Translations under genes and position numbers: made by a program
Part shown: piece after piece, positions 47,430 to 58,100 of the stretch
How positions within the stretch are numbered: the stretch's first letter is position 1
How the letters are laid out: every line of letters begins with the position of its first letter
DNA from: Arabidopsis thaliana
Lineage: Eukaryota; Streptophyta; Magnoliopsida; Brassicales; Brassicaceae
Length of the DNA stretch: 64,000 bases
Reading direction: 5' to 3'
Assembly (NCBI RefSeq): GCF_000001735.4
Contig: NC_003071.7
Location: forward strand, 5,387,151-5,451,150
Notes under the pieces: generated by a model
The model's input: only the letters and a program-made list of their open reading frames with translations
What the model was told of the DNA's origin: nothing
The model's database searches: none

Positions 47430-48729
47430 CTAGAGGAAACCAGGTTACGCCCATAAATGTTTATATATTTTTTGTAGAAGCATTTTAACTTTGTACAAAA
47501 AAATTGTAAAACTTGTTTTTCTTAAACATTGGGAGAATCTGTATCACTTAGACTAAATAATTTGATTTTTTATATTTTTGTTGACTGTATAGTTTATGAA
47601 TCCAAAATGACATGACAAAAAAAAACTAATACGAAGGAGAAATATTATTTCAATTGCTTCTTTATATTTTAACCTTCTTTCATTAAATTTTGCATTATTT
47701 CTCATATAGTTTTTATATAATTCACTGTCTCCGGCGCTGATGTAGCAGTTGCTCGCCGGCGTCGAACACAGTCTTCTCTTTGTTGTTCCGCTCTTCTCCC
47801 AAAAAATCAAAACAAGTCTAGTCTCAATCTTTTCAAGCCTCTAGTCTGTCATCTTCGTCTCCTTCCATCTTTAATCTCGCTGTCGCGTCTTGCCAATTGT
47901 AGATCTGTTAGAATCTTTTCTCTGAAGATCTTTGGCTCAGCGTACCGGGCCGACGTACTTTGCCTCATTTCTGGGAGAACCAACAGCTACTTCGTTACCG
48001 GCTCATTTTTTTCCGTTTCTTCCCTAGCCACGCGTTTCATCTTTTCTGGTTAAAGCCGGTGGTTGTTGTTTCACCGACCTTCCTTTCGGTGATCTCTGCC
48101 ATCTATTGATCTCAATGGTTAATGATTTGTTCGCCTCTGTCACCCGCCGCCGTTGCATGTTCTCGACCTCGTTTGTATTAGGTCAGATCCCTACTATACA
48201 ACTTTGGAAGAAGACTTTAGTTTGGGCATGGCCCATCTTGGGACCTTTTGGGTGGTGTAGAGGCCCGTTAAGTTTTTTGGGCTGCTTTCTTTTGGCCTGC
48301 CCTAATGTTTTGCAATGCTCATTATTTGCACCCATCACTATCTTGGGAGACCTTCGTCTCTCCCTTTGCTACATGTTATCTGCCGCCTGTTTCGGCACTC
48401 AACGGTTCATCGGATACTTCTCCGGGTTCCATCTGCTTATACCGGATACTTCTTCGGCAAGCCCATTTTGCTTCCGATCGAGAACCACATATGTTGGTTT
48501 GGAACCCGTCAATCTTCGGCGAAGTTTGCTCAATATGGAATGATAAGGTACACTAAGTGTATGTTTTTTTTTATTTGTGGTATATGTTTTTTTTTTTGGC
48601 CAAAAAATAATAATTGAAACTTTTAATTAATGAAATCTGAAGATGACGTGGCGTATGGAGAGAGTGTTTTAGAAACGCTGATGTAGACACGTGGAGAAGC
48701 TTCAATGAGCTTTTTTTATTAGCAGTAGA
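47430..48729 (-). mobile_element. Short Helitron between bZIP units 2 and 3
   Basis: On the minus strand it starts TCTACTGCTAATAAAAAAAG at 48729 (after A) and ends CTAG at 47433-47430, with a weakened hairpin. It sits in the same flanks as the 20888-40565 insertion. Its ends match 35805-36160 and 40477-40565. It lacks Rep/helicase coding. Confidence 0.7.
47715..48535. other. GC-richer foreign block inside the short Helitron
   Basis: About 820 bp, clearly less AT-rich than its surroundings, replaces a stretch of about 40 bp of the related Helitron sequence at 35950. It has GCCGGCG, TGGGC/GGCCC and CCGCCGCCG words like a plant promoter, leader or LINE 5' region. Frames such as 48106-48543 (145 aa) show no family I know. 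A captured gene fragment or a nested insertion are both possible. Confidence 0.5.
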
Positions 48730-49150
48730 TTATTGATTGTAAATTATGAAAACTGTTATATATCCAATTTTACCACGGACAATTCCTTCCAACCATTATT
48801 AGATCCACGAGAGATGACACCTTATTCTTCTTCTTCATGCTCTCCGTTATTAAATTCACGAGAGACGACACCTCTTTCTCCTTCTCCTTCTTCATGTTCT
48901 TGATGATCACCTTCAATGATCCTCTCTGCATAGAATCCTGGCGATCGTCTATAATTGGAGATCGTCTATAATTGCCTCCATTGATCTGTAAATCTGCTAA
49001 TAATTTGCCTCCATTGATCTGTAAATCTGCTAATAATTTGCAATATCTTGGATACGTACCCCAGATATCTTGATGTAGAAACATTAATGAAGCATTAATG
49101 AAGCATTAATGAAGCATTAATGAAGCATTGGTCAACAAATAGACTAAGGG
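48730..49150. repeat. Unit 2/3-specific segment with small tandem repeats
   Basis: Pair to 40566-40880. It contains two adjacent copies of about 36 bp (GCCTCCATTGATCTG) near 48965-49035, a diverged duplication of a CACGAGAGAYGACACC segment, and an 11-bp repeat (TTAATGAAGCA) at about 49083-49128. Confidence 0.7.
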
Positions 49151-49159
49151 TTCCACACT

Positions 49160-49900
49160 TGCCAAAATACCTCAATAGCAAAAATAAACAGCATTCCAAA
49201 ATAACTCTAAGATTTTTTTTTTAATTTTTTTTTTACCAAAATAGTTAAGTAGCAAAATAAACAACATACCAAATTAACTACTCACTAGCAAAAGTAGACA
49301 ACACTCCAACATCATTCACTAGCCAAAGTAATTAACATCCCAATAATTTAATTTAAATTAAGATTGAGTCAATAGCAAAACTTAATCACCTTAGATATAT
49401 AAGTTTTCATTATATTACCTAAAACGCACAGAGTTCAATCAAATATTTTGACTTCAAAATTTGTATGTTATTATATTGACAAAAATAAGATTCAAACTTA
49501 TGGATTTCATAAGGAAAATCATAAAATTCTAATAAATGAGGATAAAAACATGAGACTTATTTGTTGTTCCTAAACAATATAAAAAGAGGGTAATGCAAAC
49601 TATATATATATATATCCATCCAAACAACAGAAATCATATTTCAGTTTCTGAGAGGTTTTTTTCAACTCTTTATTGCTTACTCAATGTTTCAATTGTGTTT
49701 TTGTTCTCATTTCTCAATAAACTGATGAGAACCTCGTTGTTGTCACGATTCAAAACAAAATATCTTTGATCATTATAATTGTTAGTTTTTCCATATTTCT
49801 AAATTTTTTTCTGCATGTAAGAAAAATGAGTTATACGTAGAAACATGACTTGTTTTTTATGATGCAGATTTATACTCGATTGTTTGTCTTCTTCAATCCT
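49160..49900 (+). promoter_or_regulatory. Upstream region of bZIP copy 3
   Basis: Homologous to 13200-13930 and 40900-41575. TATAAAAAG at 49578-49586 is the conserved TATA box. A TGATGCAG at about 49860-49867 could end a leader intron in all copies. Confidence 0.5.
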
Positions 49901-49905
49901 TAAAA

Positions 49906-51309
49906 ATGAATGGATCCGACAATAGCACTCCTTCCCGACCACGGTCGATAACTCAGCCTTCACTTGCCTTCTCTTCCTTGCCCCCATTGAGTCCTTCTCC
50001 GTCGTCATCCCGTCGCAATTCAATACCATTGATGAACCCGTCTGCTTCTGTGGAGAGTAGAGACTCTTCCATTAGGGTTAAGAAGAAATCTTTATTGCCT
50101 CCTTTGTGTGTGAAGAGAAGAGCACCCAAAGACGACATTGAACCTTTCAAGAGACACTACAGGAGTCTTTCAGTGGATAGTTGTTTGAGTGACTTACTAA
50201 AACTGCCTCCTTCTCCGAATAACGTTTCCTCTTCAAGATCGGTTGATGGAGAACAAAATGCTTCCGAGCTTGAGTTTGATACCAGTGTTTATACTGATGA
50301 TGAATTGAATAAGATAGCAAAGAGTACCAAACTTAAAGAGGTTGCATCGGATCCTAAGGAAGTCAGAAGGTAAGTAAATTTTTGTGACTAAATTATTATT
50401 TATGCTTCTTTTTTTCTTTTCTTTTTTTGTATTCCTTTTTTATTATTATCATGGTTTGTGACATTTATCCATATGTATGCTCTTTCAGAATCTTGAAAAA
50501 TCAAGAGTCCGCGGCACGTTCAAAGCAGAAGAAGTTACAATATATGATTAACTTGGAACTCAAAATAAACTTTCTTGAGAACAAAAATGCTTCAATATTT
50601 GAAAAGATCAAGCTTTTGGAGGTGAAACATATGAAATTAGCAACCATGAGCTTATCATGTCTAAACAATATCTATAATAAGTTTGATGAATTTATATTGT
50701 TTTAATGTACATGCAGAATGATAAAACAATGAGGATGAATGAGAAGAAGGAAATCATGATTCGAATTGAATCATTGGAGCAACACGCCGAACTTCGTGAT
50801 GGTACATCTCTTTATTTATCGACACTTTAGCAAGTCTTTTAGTTTGATTTTTATGCTGGTAATTGCATCTCACTTATTTTGCATTCACCATGATAGTATT
50901 TACGACGACAAGATCTTCTTTATGTGCAATTTCCATCATAAAAACGGTTAAATATATTGCATAAAAAGGAAACTTTTTTGAATAAGTTTTAGTAGATCCT
51001 TAACCGTAAAATACGGTTACTTTTTCTGCTATACCTGAAACTTAATGTGTAGGATGATGTATATTTTTTTTATTACAACGTAAAACAAAATAACGCATTA
51101 TGAACAAAACTTTTTACTTGAATCTTAACCACAACACCTGTTCAAAAAACGTCTTCCTTTTTAACTGTAGAATATTTGTTTCTATTTTCTCTATTGTTGC
51201 AGCCTTGACCGAACATTTGCACGTAGAAATTGAAAGGCTAAAAGCTGTATTAATTTCGAACGAAAAAGGGAATGAAAAAAGTCCAAAATCTAGGGATGAC
51301 AACATGTGA
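49906..51309 (+). CDS. bZIP31: Group I bZIP transcription factor (bZIP31-like)
   Basis: Four exons, 49906-50369, 50489-50621, 50717-50801, 51203-51309, with GT-AG borders and continuous phase, give 262 aa, the size I recall for Arabidopsis bZIP31. Exon 1 (about 155 aa) is Ser/Pro-rich with acidic end SVYTDDELNKIAKSTKL. Exon 2 carries the basic region NQESAARSKQKK: Asn, seven residues, then Lys, the group I (VIP1-like) hallmark, instead of Arg. The zipper runs LQYMINLELKINFLENKNA and onward into exons 3 and 4. It should be a nuclear DNA-binding dimeric regulator. Relative to copies 1 and 2, one extra base in exon 4 changes the frame, replacing about 45 family residues (ending LGFYGQI) with a short NEKSPKSRDDNM tail. 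The zipper itself is intact. It is the only open copy in the window. Confidence 0.85.
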
Positions 51310-51654
51310 AGTATTGCAGAACCGTCGCGAATTCGACAAATCAAACATGCAAGTAATGGACCCAAACGTGTTCAATTGGTCGGAGGCAAACCCTGGTTTT
51401 AATGGACGAATCTAACGAAGTTGAGGTGACTTTAACAATTCAGTGGGATTAAGGATCAAAGTTATAGTCCACTTAAGTTTTTTCAGTGTATCTAATTTAT
51501 TTTCATGGTCATTTGAGAGTAAAAACTAATAGTAACCGTGAGACTTCTCTCAGACGATATGACCTTTTTTATGTTTTGTTTTATCCCGTTCTTCCTTTTT
51601 TCAATAAAACTATGTGTTTTTGTACTAGCTCATACATGTTGGTTTGTTGTCCTT

Positions 51655-52078
51655 ATATTTAGAGTTTTTACATCAGATTTTATTTAGAGCTTAGAGGAGT
51701 CAATCCTAAGTTATATTGTTTACATAAGTAATACGAAGCAGTTGAGTATAAATTTTTCGTGCCGAATTGTCCGCTTTTACATTTGCATTACAAGATATTA
51801 AACATAAAGAGAAGATTGTGAATTGTTCCTTGTAGCTTTGGAAATCCTCCAAATATGCTGAAAATGCTAATTCTTGATTGTCGGCACCAATTATACACTT
51901 CATCGCCGAGAGTAGAGCTTCAACTTCTATGGAGTGGAGATAGAGTTCTACGCAGATTGGCTACTCCTATGGTTGACGACTCTCCATTTGATGAGATGCA
52001 AAACCACCCTTATCCACAAAACTTATCGCTTCTTTTCCATGATCCATCCACAAAACAACAAAATCCAAAATAAATATT
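51655..52078 (-). mobile_element. LINE fragment (RNase H end), minus strand
   Basis: The minus-strand frames resemble the RNase H domain at 40020-40445: a GADNQELAF motif against VDNQDVAF, and CNANVKADNSARKI against SANVKVNNLARKI. Severely truncated and with stops. It lies just downstream of bZIP copy 3. Confidence 0.75.
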
Positions 52079-52079
52079 A

Positions 52080-53376
52080 TTCTTAATTTTAGTTCTCTAT
52101 AATGTTTTAAATAGTTTGTATTAATGTACTCTTAACTAATTTATCATCTAAATAATTTATGTTTCTTTTTTAACTTCTAATTAATCAGTTTTCATATTTG
52201 GTTGCAATGGAAAATTAAAATATAAAAGACTCCTAAGTTGTTAAAAACTACATCAAATCTCATAGAAAATAAATATCTAAGAGTAAGAAAAAGGAATCAA
52301 GAAGGAGCATTTTCGTCATACTAGAAAATGAAAAAGACACTGAACCTATGTCTTGCCCGATTTGGAGAGTACTATTCGGATCACATAATTGTCAAATACC
52401 GCTATCAATAACAGAAAAGTAGCCAATTTAATCTAAAATAGTTAATGAGATTTCAACAACTAATATTTAAATTGATTCATATTGGTATAATAGGAGTATA
52501 TTCCAATAACAAATTATAAAAATTTAATGTACTATCTCTCTTTGAACATATTTCTAAATAGGGAAAACTAGGAAAAATGATATCTACCACTGTTTTGTAC
52601 ATATTTTATTTTTTTGGTAAAAATGTCAATTTGGACAAACATAAACCTATACTTTATTTTAAGTTGTTTTCAAAAAAAGAAAATCACAATAACATGTAGA
52701 TATACAAGAATAGACATGTTATGAAGTGAACTTTTATTGGTTTTATTGAAAATGTTGATTTTCTTATAGATAAAATTTTGTGTAATTTTGTTAGAACATG
52801 TTTTCTAGAGTTCTATGAAAGTAAGAGTGTGTATTCTACATTTTTGTACACGTTTTAACAATTTTAGATTTGTTTTCTGTTCTTAATAATTCAGAAGTCC
52901 GAATATCAAATTTCTAAAATATTTGAAACTGGCATTATACGATTTGTTCTATGCTCCAAATTTCTAATTACTTCATAATATGCTATTGTTAGAATTGTAG
53001 GGGATGTATTATAATAATGATTTTGGAAATTTTTGCTTTTTTTTTGTAAAAATCACACGTTATGCAATTAGTGATTTTAAAATCTCATCTCAAATTTCAT
53101 GTTATTGAAATTGAAATTTATGTAAAATCATTTCAAATCTCATGTTATTCAATCATGAATTTCTTAAAACCATAAGAAATTGACTGTTATTCAAACAACC
53201 AAATTTGTTTTAAAAAATATTGAAAAATGATTTGGTGAGCCTAAGCCCTAAGGATACCTTTTTAGTGTAAAAATAAGAACTAAACAATCACACCTCTAGA
53301 GGTGGTATTTGATTTTTTTTTGAAAAGAACTAAAAACATGTGGCTAACGAAACTAAACTATTGAACAATCTCCTCT
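52080..53376. other. End of bZIP unit 3 and AT-rich spacer
   Basis: 52190-52400 matches the unit flank of copies 1 and 2, after which unit homology stops. 52990-53225 has short diverged repeats of GTTATTGAATCATGAATTTT type that also occur at 30680-30900 and 29820-29890. No gene. Confidence 0.6.
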
Positions 53377-53397
53377 CACTACAAGAAAACAGTCATT

Positions 53398-54310
53398 TTG
53401 CGAGGAACAATTACGAGGGAATTGCAGGTATTTTGCTACACCACGGACGAACGTTGCTAATCCCTCGCAAATATTGCGAGAGTCTGCTTCCTCGCAAATA
53501 TTGCGAGAGTCTGAGTACTTTGCAATTAACGATATCAACCCTCGCAAACCACTCGCAATAATCTCGCAAATCTTTACCCTAAACCCTAAAATACATAGAA
53601 GTGATTTGGGATCTTTGATTTTTATTTATAAATGTAAATCTAAATGACTGTATAATCATACAATTTGATTATATGGTGATGCACAAAAATATATTGTATA
53701 TGTTTCAATATCAACATTTCATATTGAAGATGTTAAACACTTATTATTCATATTATTGAAAACACATAAGTTCATCATTGATGTATTTGGGAAAAATGTA
53801 CATTTGAAGTTTTTGAGATGAAATTAGATTCTAATGTAGATATTTAACTTCCTAATGATTCAGAATAACTAATCCGAATAATTTTAAGTAGTGTTTTCTT
53901 GTATTTTTTCAAATTGACTCAACAATGCGAGGTCTTTGCGAGAGATTTGCAAGTCTGTCGTAGCAGTTCCCTCGCAAATATTTACCATAAACCTTAAATT
54001 ATTTAAAATATTTAGTCATGTTTTTATTTGCTGAGAGTCTTATTCGAAATAGGAGAATCTAAATCAGATCTGATTCAAACACTGAATCAAAATGGTGAGT
54101 TAATTGGTTGAAGAATTGCGAGGGAATTGCTAGACGCAATCGCACTTCCCTCGCAAATTTTACCCTAAACCCTAAATTATTAAAAATCATAAATTGCGAG
54201 GGACTTGGTAGGAGTTCTCGCAATTCCCTCGCAATATGTGGTGCGTTTTAATTGGTTTAAAAATCTTCCTCGCAATTTCAAAGCAAACTATGCGAGGGTT
54301 TTGCGAGGAA
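53398..54310. repeat. 5' subterminal motif arrays of the CACTA element
   Basis: GCGAGG-containing motifs recur in direct and inverted orientation at 53398-53580, 53925-53985 and 54110-54310, with AT-rich sequence between. They mirror 57130-57410. Confidence 0.8.
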
Positions 54311-54318
54311 ATAAATTT

Positions 54319-54328
54319 CTATATATAC
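54319..54328 (+). promoter_or_regulatory. TATA box of the Ptta gene
   Basis: CTATATATAC, followed by a pyrimidine-rich leader (54370-54600) made of imperfect repeats of GCCGCCTCTCTTCTTCTTC type. Confidence 0.55.
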
Positions 54329-54729
54329 TCGAAGACCTAGTTTGAGTGAAGCTCAAACCAGCCGCATCAAACCCTAACCCTAAATTTTTTCTTCTTCTTC
54401 TCTGATCTCTTCGGCGCCGGAGCTCTTCTTCTCCGATCTGATTCCGTCGCCGCCTCTCTTCTTCTTCTTCTCTAATCTGTTATACTCATCGCCGCCTCTC
54501 TTCTTCTCCGATCTAATTACGGCGCAGACTCTCTTCGCCGCCTCTCTTCTTCTTCGATCTGTGCTCCAGAACCGCCGCGGCTCTTCTTCTCTGACTCGAT
54601 CTGTTTGGCCTCAAAGGTAACCTCTGTTTCTCCGATCTAAGTTCTTCTCTCAAATCTGACCTATTCTTCTTCGATCCGATCTTACTTCTTTTTTCCCAGA
54701 TCTAACACTTGATTTGTTTTTTGTGCAAG

Positions 54730-56905
54730 ATGCCGTCGGATAATACTTATGTCCGGTTTAGACAACAGCAGCGTGACCCGTTGCATGTCAATTCTCCGCT
54801 TAGTGGTGGGAATATCTCAGGGGTTCAAGGTTCAGGTTCAGGTTCAACCGTTCCACCATCGCCTCCAACGCCAACGACTCAGCCTTCTGTCAATCATTCT
54901 GATGTTCAAGCTGACCGTCTCAACAATCTGACACTGGAAGAGCTCCTCGATAGTCCTGGTCGTGCTGGCTTGACAAGGCTAGACCCAAAGCGTCCTCCGG
55001 GAACTCTATGGTAAGGTTAAGCTTATAGTCTCTGGAATTAGGTCTTGTAAGTTGGTTAGTTCTGCTTTAGAAGTTTGGTTCTGCCTTAGAAGTCTCTGGA
55101 TTTAGGTTGGTTCTGCCTTAGAAGTTTGGTCCTGCCTTAGAAGTCTCTGGATTTAGGTTGGTTGTACTTAGCATTGTAGTTTCTTAGAAGTATAAAGACA
55201 TAGAGATCCTTATGTGTTTTGTTGCTGTTATTGTAGGTTTGACGATGACTCTACAATTGCAGCAACAGTCCGCAGCATATTTGAAAGAGATTTCAAAGAA
55301 CCTCATGCCAATTGGTCACAGACATCAAAGGCTACAATCGATCGATGGTATGAAACGTTTGCGGTAAGTTTTGTGCTCTTTTGATGTTTATGCTTGTTTT
55401 GTTTGCTTTGTCTGTTTTGTTTGCTTTGCTTTGTCTATTTTGTAGTCTGATGTTTGATGTTTGCTTTGTCTGTTTTGTAGCAAGTATATAACTGGGACCG
55501 TTCAATTAACAAAAGAGTAAGGGTTGAGTTTGAAGCAAAGCTAAAGTCTAGGATGTCTGATCAAGTGTCAAGGTGGAAGGGAAATTGGAAGGAGAAGGGT
55601 GATGAAGCCAAGCCAAAATGGATTGATCCTGATGTGTGGAAAGGTCTAGTACAGTTTTGGCAAGATCCAAAGTCAGAGAAAAAGAGTAACAACAGCAGAA
55701 ATGCTAGATATCATGATCCGGATGGCAAAGGCATCTATAAACACCGTTCAGGCCAGACCTCTTACAAAGCTCGTGCAAGAAAACGGGTAAGATAAGTATT
55801 CTTCTCTCCTTACCATTACTTAAACTACAATGTTATGAATCTAACTTGTTTATCTCTTTGTGTTTCAGTGTGAGAAGACTGGAGAAACAACTCCTGATTT
55901 CCTAGAGCTGCTAGATGAGACACACAGAAAAGCGGATGGAACTTTCATCGATGGGAAGTCAGAGGAAATTTACAAGCAAGTGACATCTAGGATAGAAGAG
56001 GAAGAGTCTCATATGTGCTCAGTGGACAATCCGGAGAGCACTGGATCAGGTGGATTGTCTGTTCATGCCAAGAACAAGATTTTTACTGAGGTAAATCTTC
56101 TGTGCTTTTTCTTTGCAGCTTGTTGTGTACTTGTAAGCTTGTCTGAATTCTGTTGTGTACTTGTCTGAAATGTTTGTGTTGTGTCTCTAGTCTTTGATAT
56201 CAAGTTCTCGTAATCTTGGCAGCTTATTCATTATACTTTGTGTCTGAATTCTTTGTGTTGTGTACTTGTCTGAATTCTGTTGTGTACTTGGCAGCTGAAT
56301 TCAGTTCTGTTGTGTACTTCTGTACTTGTCTGAATTCTTTAGTGTACTTGTCTGAAGTGTTTGTGTTGTGTACTTGTCTGAAATGTTTGTGTTGTGTCGC
56401 TAGTGTTTGATATAAAGTTCTCTTAGTCTTGGCAGCTTATTCATTATACTTTGTGTCTGAATTCTTTTGAACTTGGTTTCTCATGGTTTTTCTGTTGTGT
56501 CCTTGTGAGTGTTTGTGATCTTTGCAGGTTGCTCCGCGAAAGAAAGGAAGGATTTATGGGGTTGGATCTCTGCAGTTTGAAGCATCCTCAGCCCATAGTG
56601 GTCCAATGCTTCCTAGTGATGATTCGGTCATACTTTCTCAGAAGCTGGCTGCCGCTGAAGCATGCATTCAATCTCAGGCTGAGAGGATCAATAGCTTCGA
56701 CATCCTGTTTGACTATCTTGCTGAAAAAGATCCTGCTTTGGCTGCAATTCTTCGACGTGGTTCCTCGACACAGACAGGACAAGCCAACCCAAATGAACCA
56801 CCTGTGTCTACTGCTCCAGAACCGCAGGTGGCCAATGAGGAGACAGCAGCTGCTGCCCTAGCTAACCTTGCAACAGGATCCTCTCCTCTATCAACTGTAT
56901 TTTGA
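54730..56905 (+). CDS. Ptta/En/Spm plant transposase-family (TNPA-like) protein, intact
   Basis: Exons 54730-55010, 55237-55363, 55481-55786, 55869-56090 and 56528-56905 have GT-AG borders and keep phase, giving 437 aa with no stop. The N-terminal 70 residues are Gly/Ser/Pro-rich. The Ptta domain follows from about residue 95: RLDPKRPPGTLWFDDDSTIA, WSQTSKATIDRWYETFA, FWQDPKSEKKSNNSRNARYH, GKGIYKHRSGQTS and the typical acidic segment TPDFLELLDETHRKADGTFI. The last exon has a short helical stretch (LAAAEACIQSQAERINSFDI) and an Ala/Gln-rich end. By analogy with TNPA it would bind the GCGAGG subterminal motifs in the nucleus; this is inferred from the family. Alternative: a domesticated gene, but it sits inside perfect element ends. 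Confidence 0.85.
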
Positions 56906-57129
56906 AAACATTGTCTTGCTTTTTCCTTGTTATCTCTCTTTAGAACAAGTTCTTAGAGTTTCAAACAATCTAATATTGTTTTTGAATTTAAGCTTCAATT
57001 GTGTATTTATCTATTTAGAACAAGTTAATGAAATTTCAGCTTTGAATTGCATACAAAATCATCTATAATTAACAACTAATTAACTAGGTAATTAAAGGCT
57101 AATCAGACACTAATCAAGTCTTAATATAT

Positions 57130-57425
57130 CAGAAAAAACGTTGCAGAACGCTTGCAAATCCATCGCAAATTCTGCTAGAGATTTGCAAGGCGGTAAAAAA
57201 GAATCGCAAATCCGTCGCAGTTATTGCGAGGGAAGTACTAGGCAAGCGTGTGATTTGCGAGGAAAACAGTTCCTCGCAAAAATTGCGAGGGAATTGCGAC
57301 ATATAACCATTTGCGAGAAGCGATTTGCGAGGAACTCGTTTTCCTCGCAAATCCCTTGCGTATAGCTGTTTGCGAGGGATTAGCGAGTAATTCTTCCCTC
57401 GCAAAACGACTGTTTTCTTGTAGTG
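57130..57425. repeat. 3' subterminal motif array of the CACTA element
   Basis: Dense TTGCGAGG/CCTCGCAA motifs in both orientations up to the terminal repeat. Confidence 0.85.
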
Positions 57426-57428
57426 TCT

Positions 57429-58100
57429 CTTCATCCTCGTCTTCATCTCCCTCGATCTTGATCCCTTGAAGAAAAATAACATAAGAGATCCTAAAATCAA
57501 AGTCCCCATTTATCTCGAAATATGTACCAGGACTAAAGTCAAAAGAGTTTGGTGATGAGTTACTTCTCATCCTCAGAAGTCTCGAACAGCTTCAATCAGA
57601 TTCTCGAGGAGCACAAACGGTTTCAAATAGATGAATAAAACCATTTGACAAGTAAACGTCAATTTGTTGCTAGGTCCATTTTGATCCTCAGTTCTCATGT
57701 TTGTTTCTTCGCTAATAACATAAAAGAGCTTTATTTGCAAAATTGATGAATTTAGATGGAATTTTGAGTTGGTTTATGGGTCAAGCATGGTGGTGAATCT
57801 CGTTATGCTTATGTGTATCGCTTTAATAGAAATATTTTGAGTTTGTTTATGGGTCAACCTATTATTATCTCTTTGAAATCTCACCAAATTATAAATTATC
57901 TATAGTTTTTTGAAACGAAAAATAACAATTCGACCAAAGTTATCATAAAACTAACTTAAATCTCTTCAAATCAAAAATTTCCTAAATTCCACCAAACCCT
58001 CCTAAATCTTTAATTGAATACTACTTCTTTAGATGTGTCACCCATGTTATGACATAAACCTGTATTAATAACCTTTGGCAAAGAGAAGTGCATTAATCTA
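57429..58100. other. Flank of the CACTA element, unassigned
   Basis: A minus-strand frame (from 57570, starting MRSNSSPNSFDFSPG, with a GDEDEDEE acidic run) ends where the CACTA element begins. No family recognised. The rest is AT-rich. Confidence 0.35.

Larger units (their letters stand above)
53377..57425 (+). mobile_element. CACTA (En/Spm-like) element, 4.05 kb, complete ends, one intact Ptta gene
   Basis: Inverted ends CACTACAAGAAAACAG and CTGTTTTCTTGTAGTG are perfect, with the 3-bp target duplication TCT (53374-53376 and 57426-57428). Both subterminal zones (53398-53580 with 53925-54310, and 57130-57410) hold many TTGCGAGG/CCTCGCAA motifs in both orientations. It encodes one five-exon gene (54730-56905) of the Ptta/TNPA type. 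No TNPD transposase is present, so movement would depend on transposase made elsewhere. The clean ends and open gene suggest a recent insertion. Confidence 0.93.

Noticed and set aside
56100-56530. Frames rich in CVLV/LNS words
   Set aside because: Repeated TTGTGTACTTGTCTGAATT-type sequence in intron 4 of the Ptta gene; not coding.
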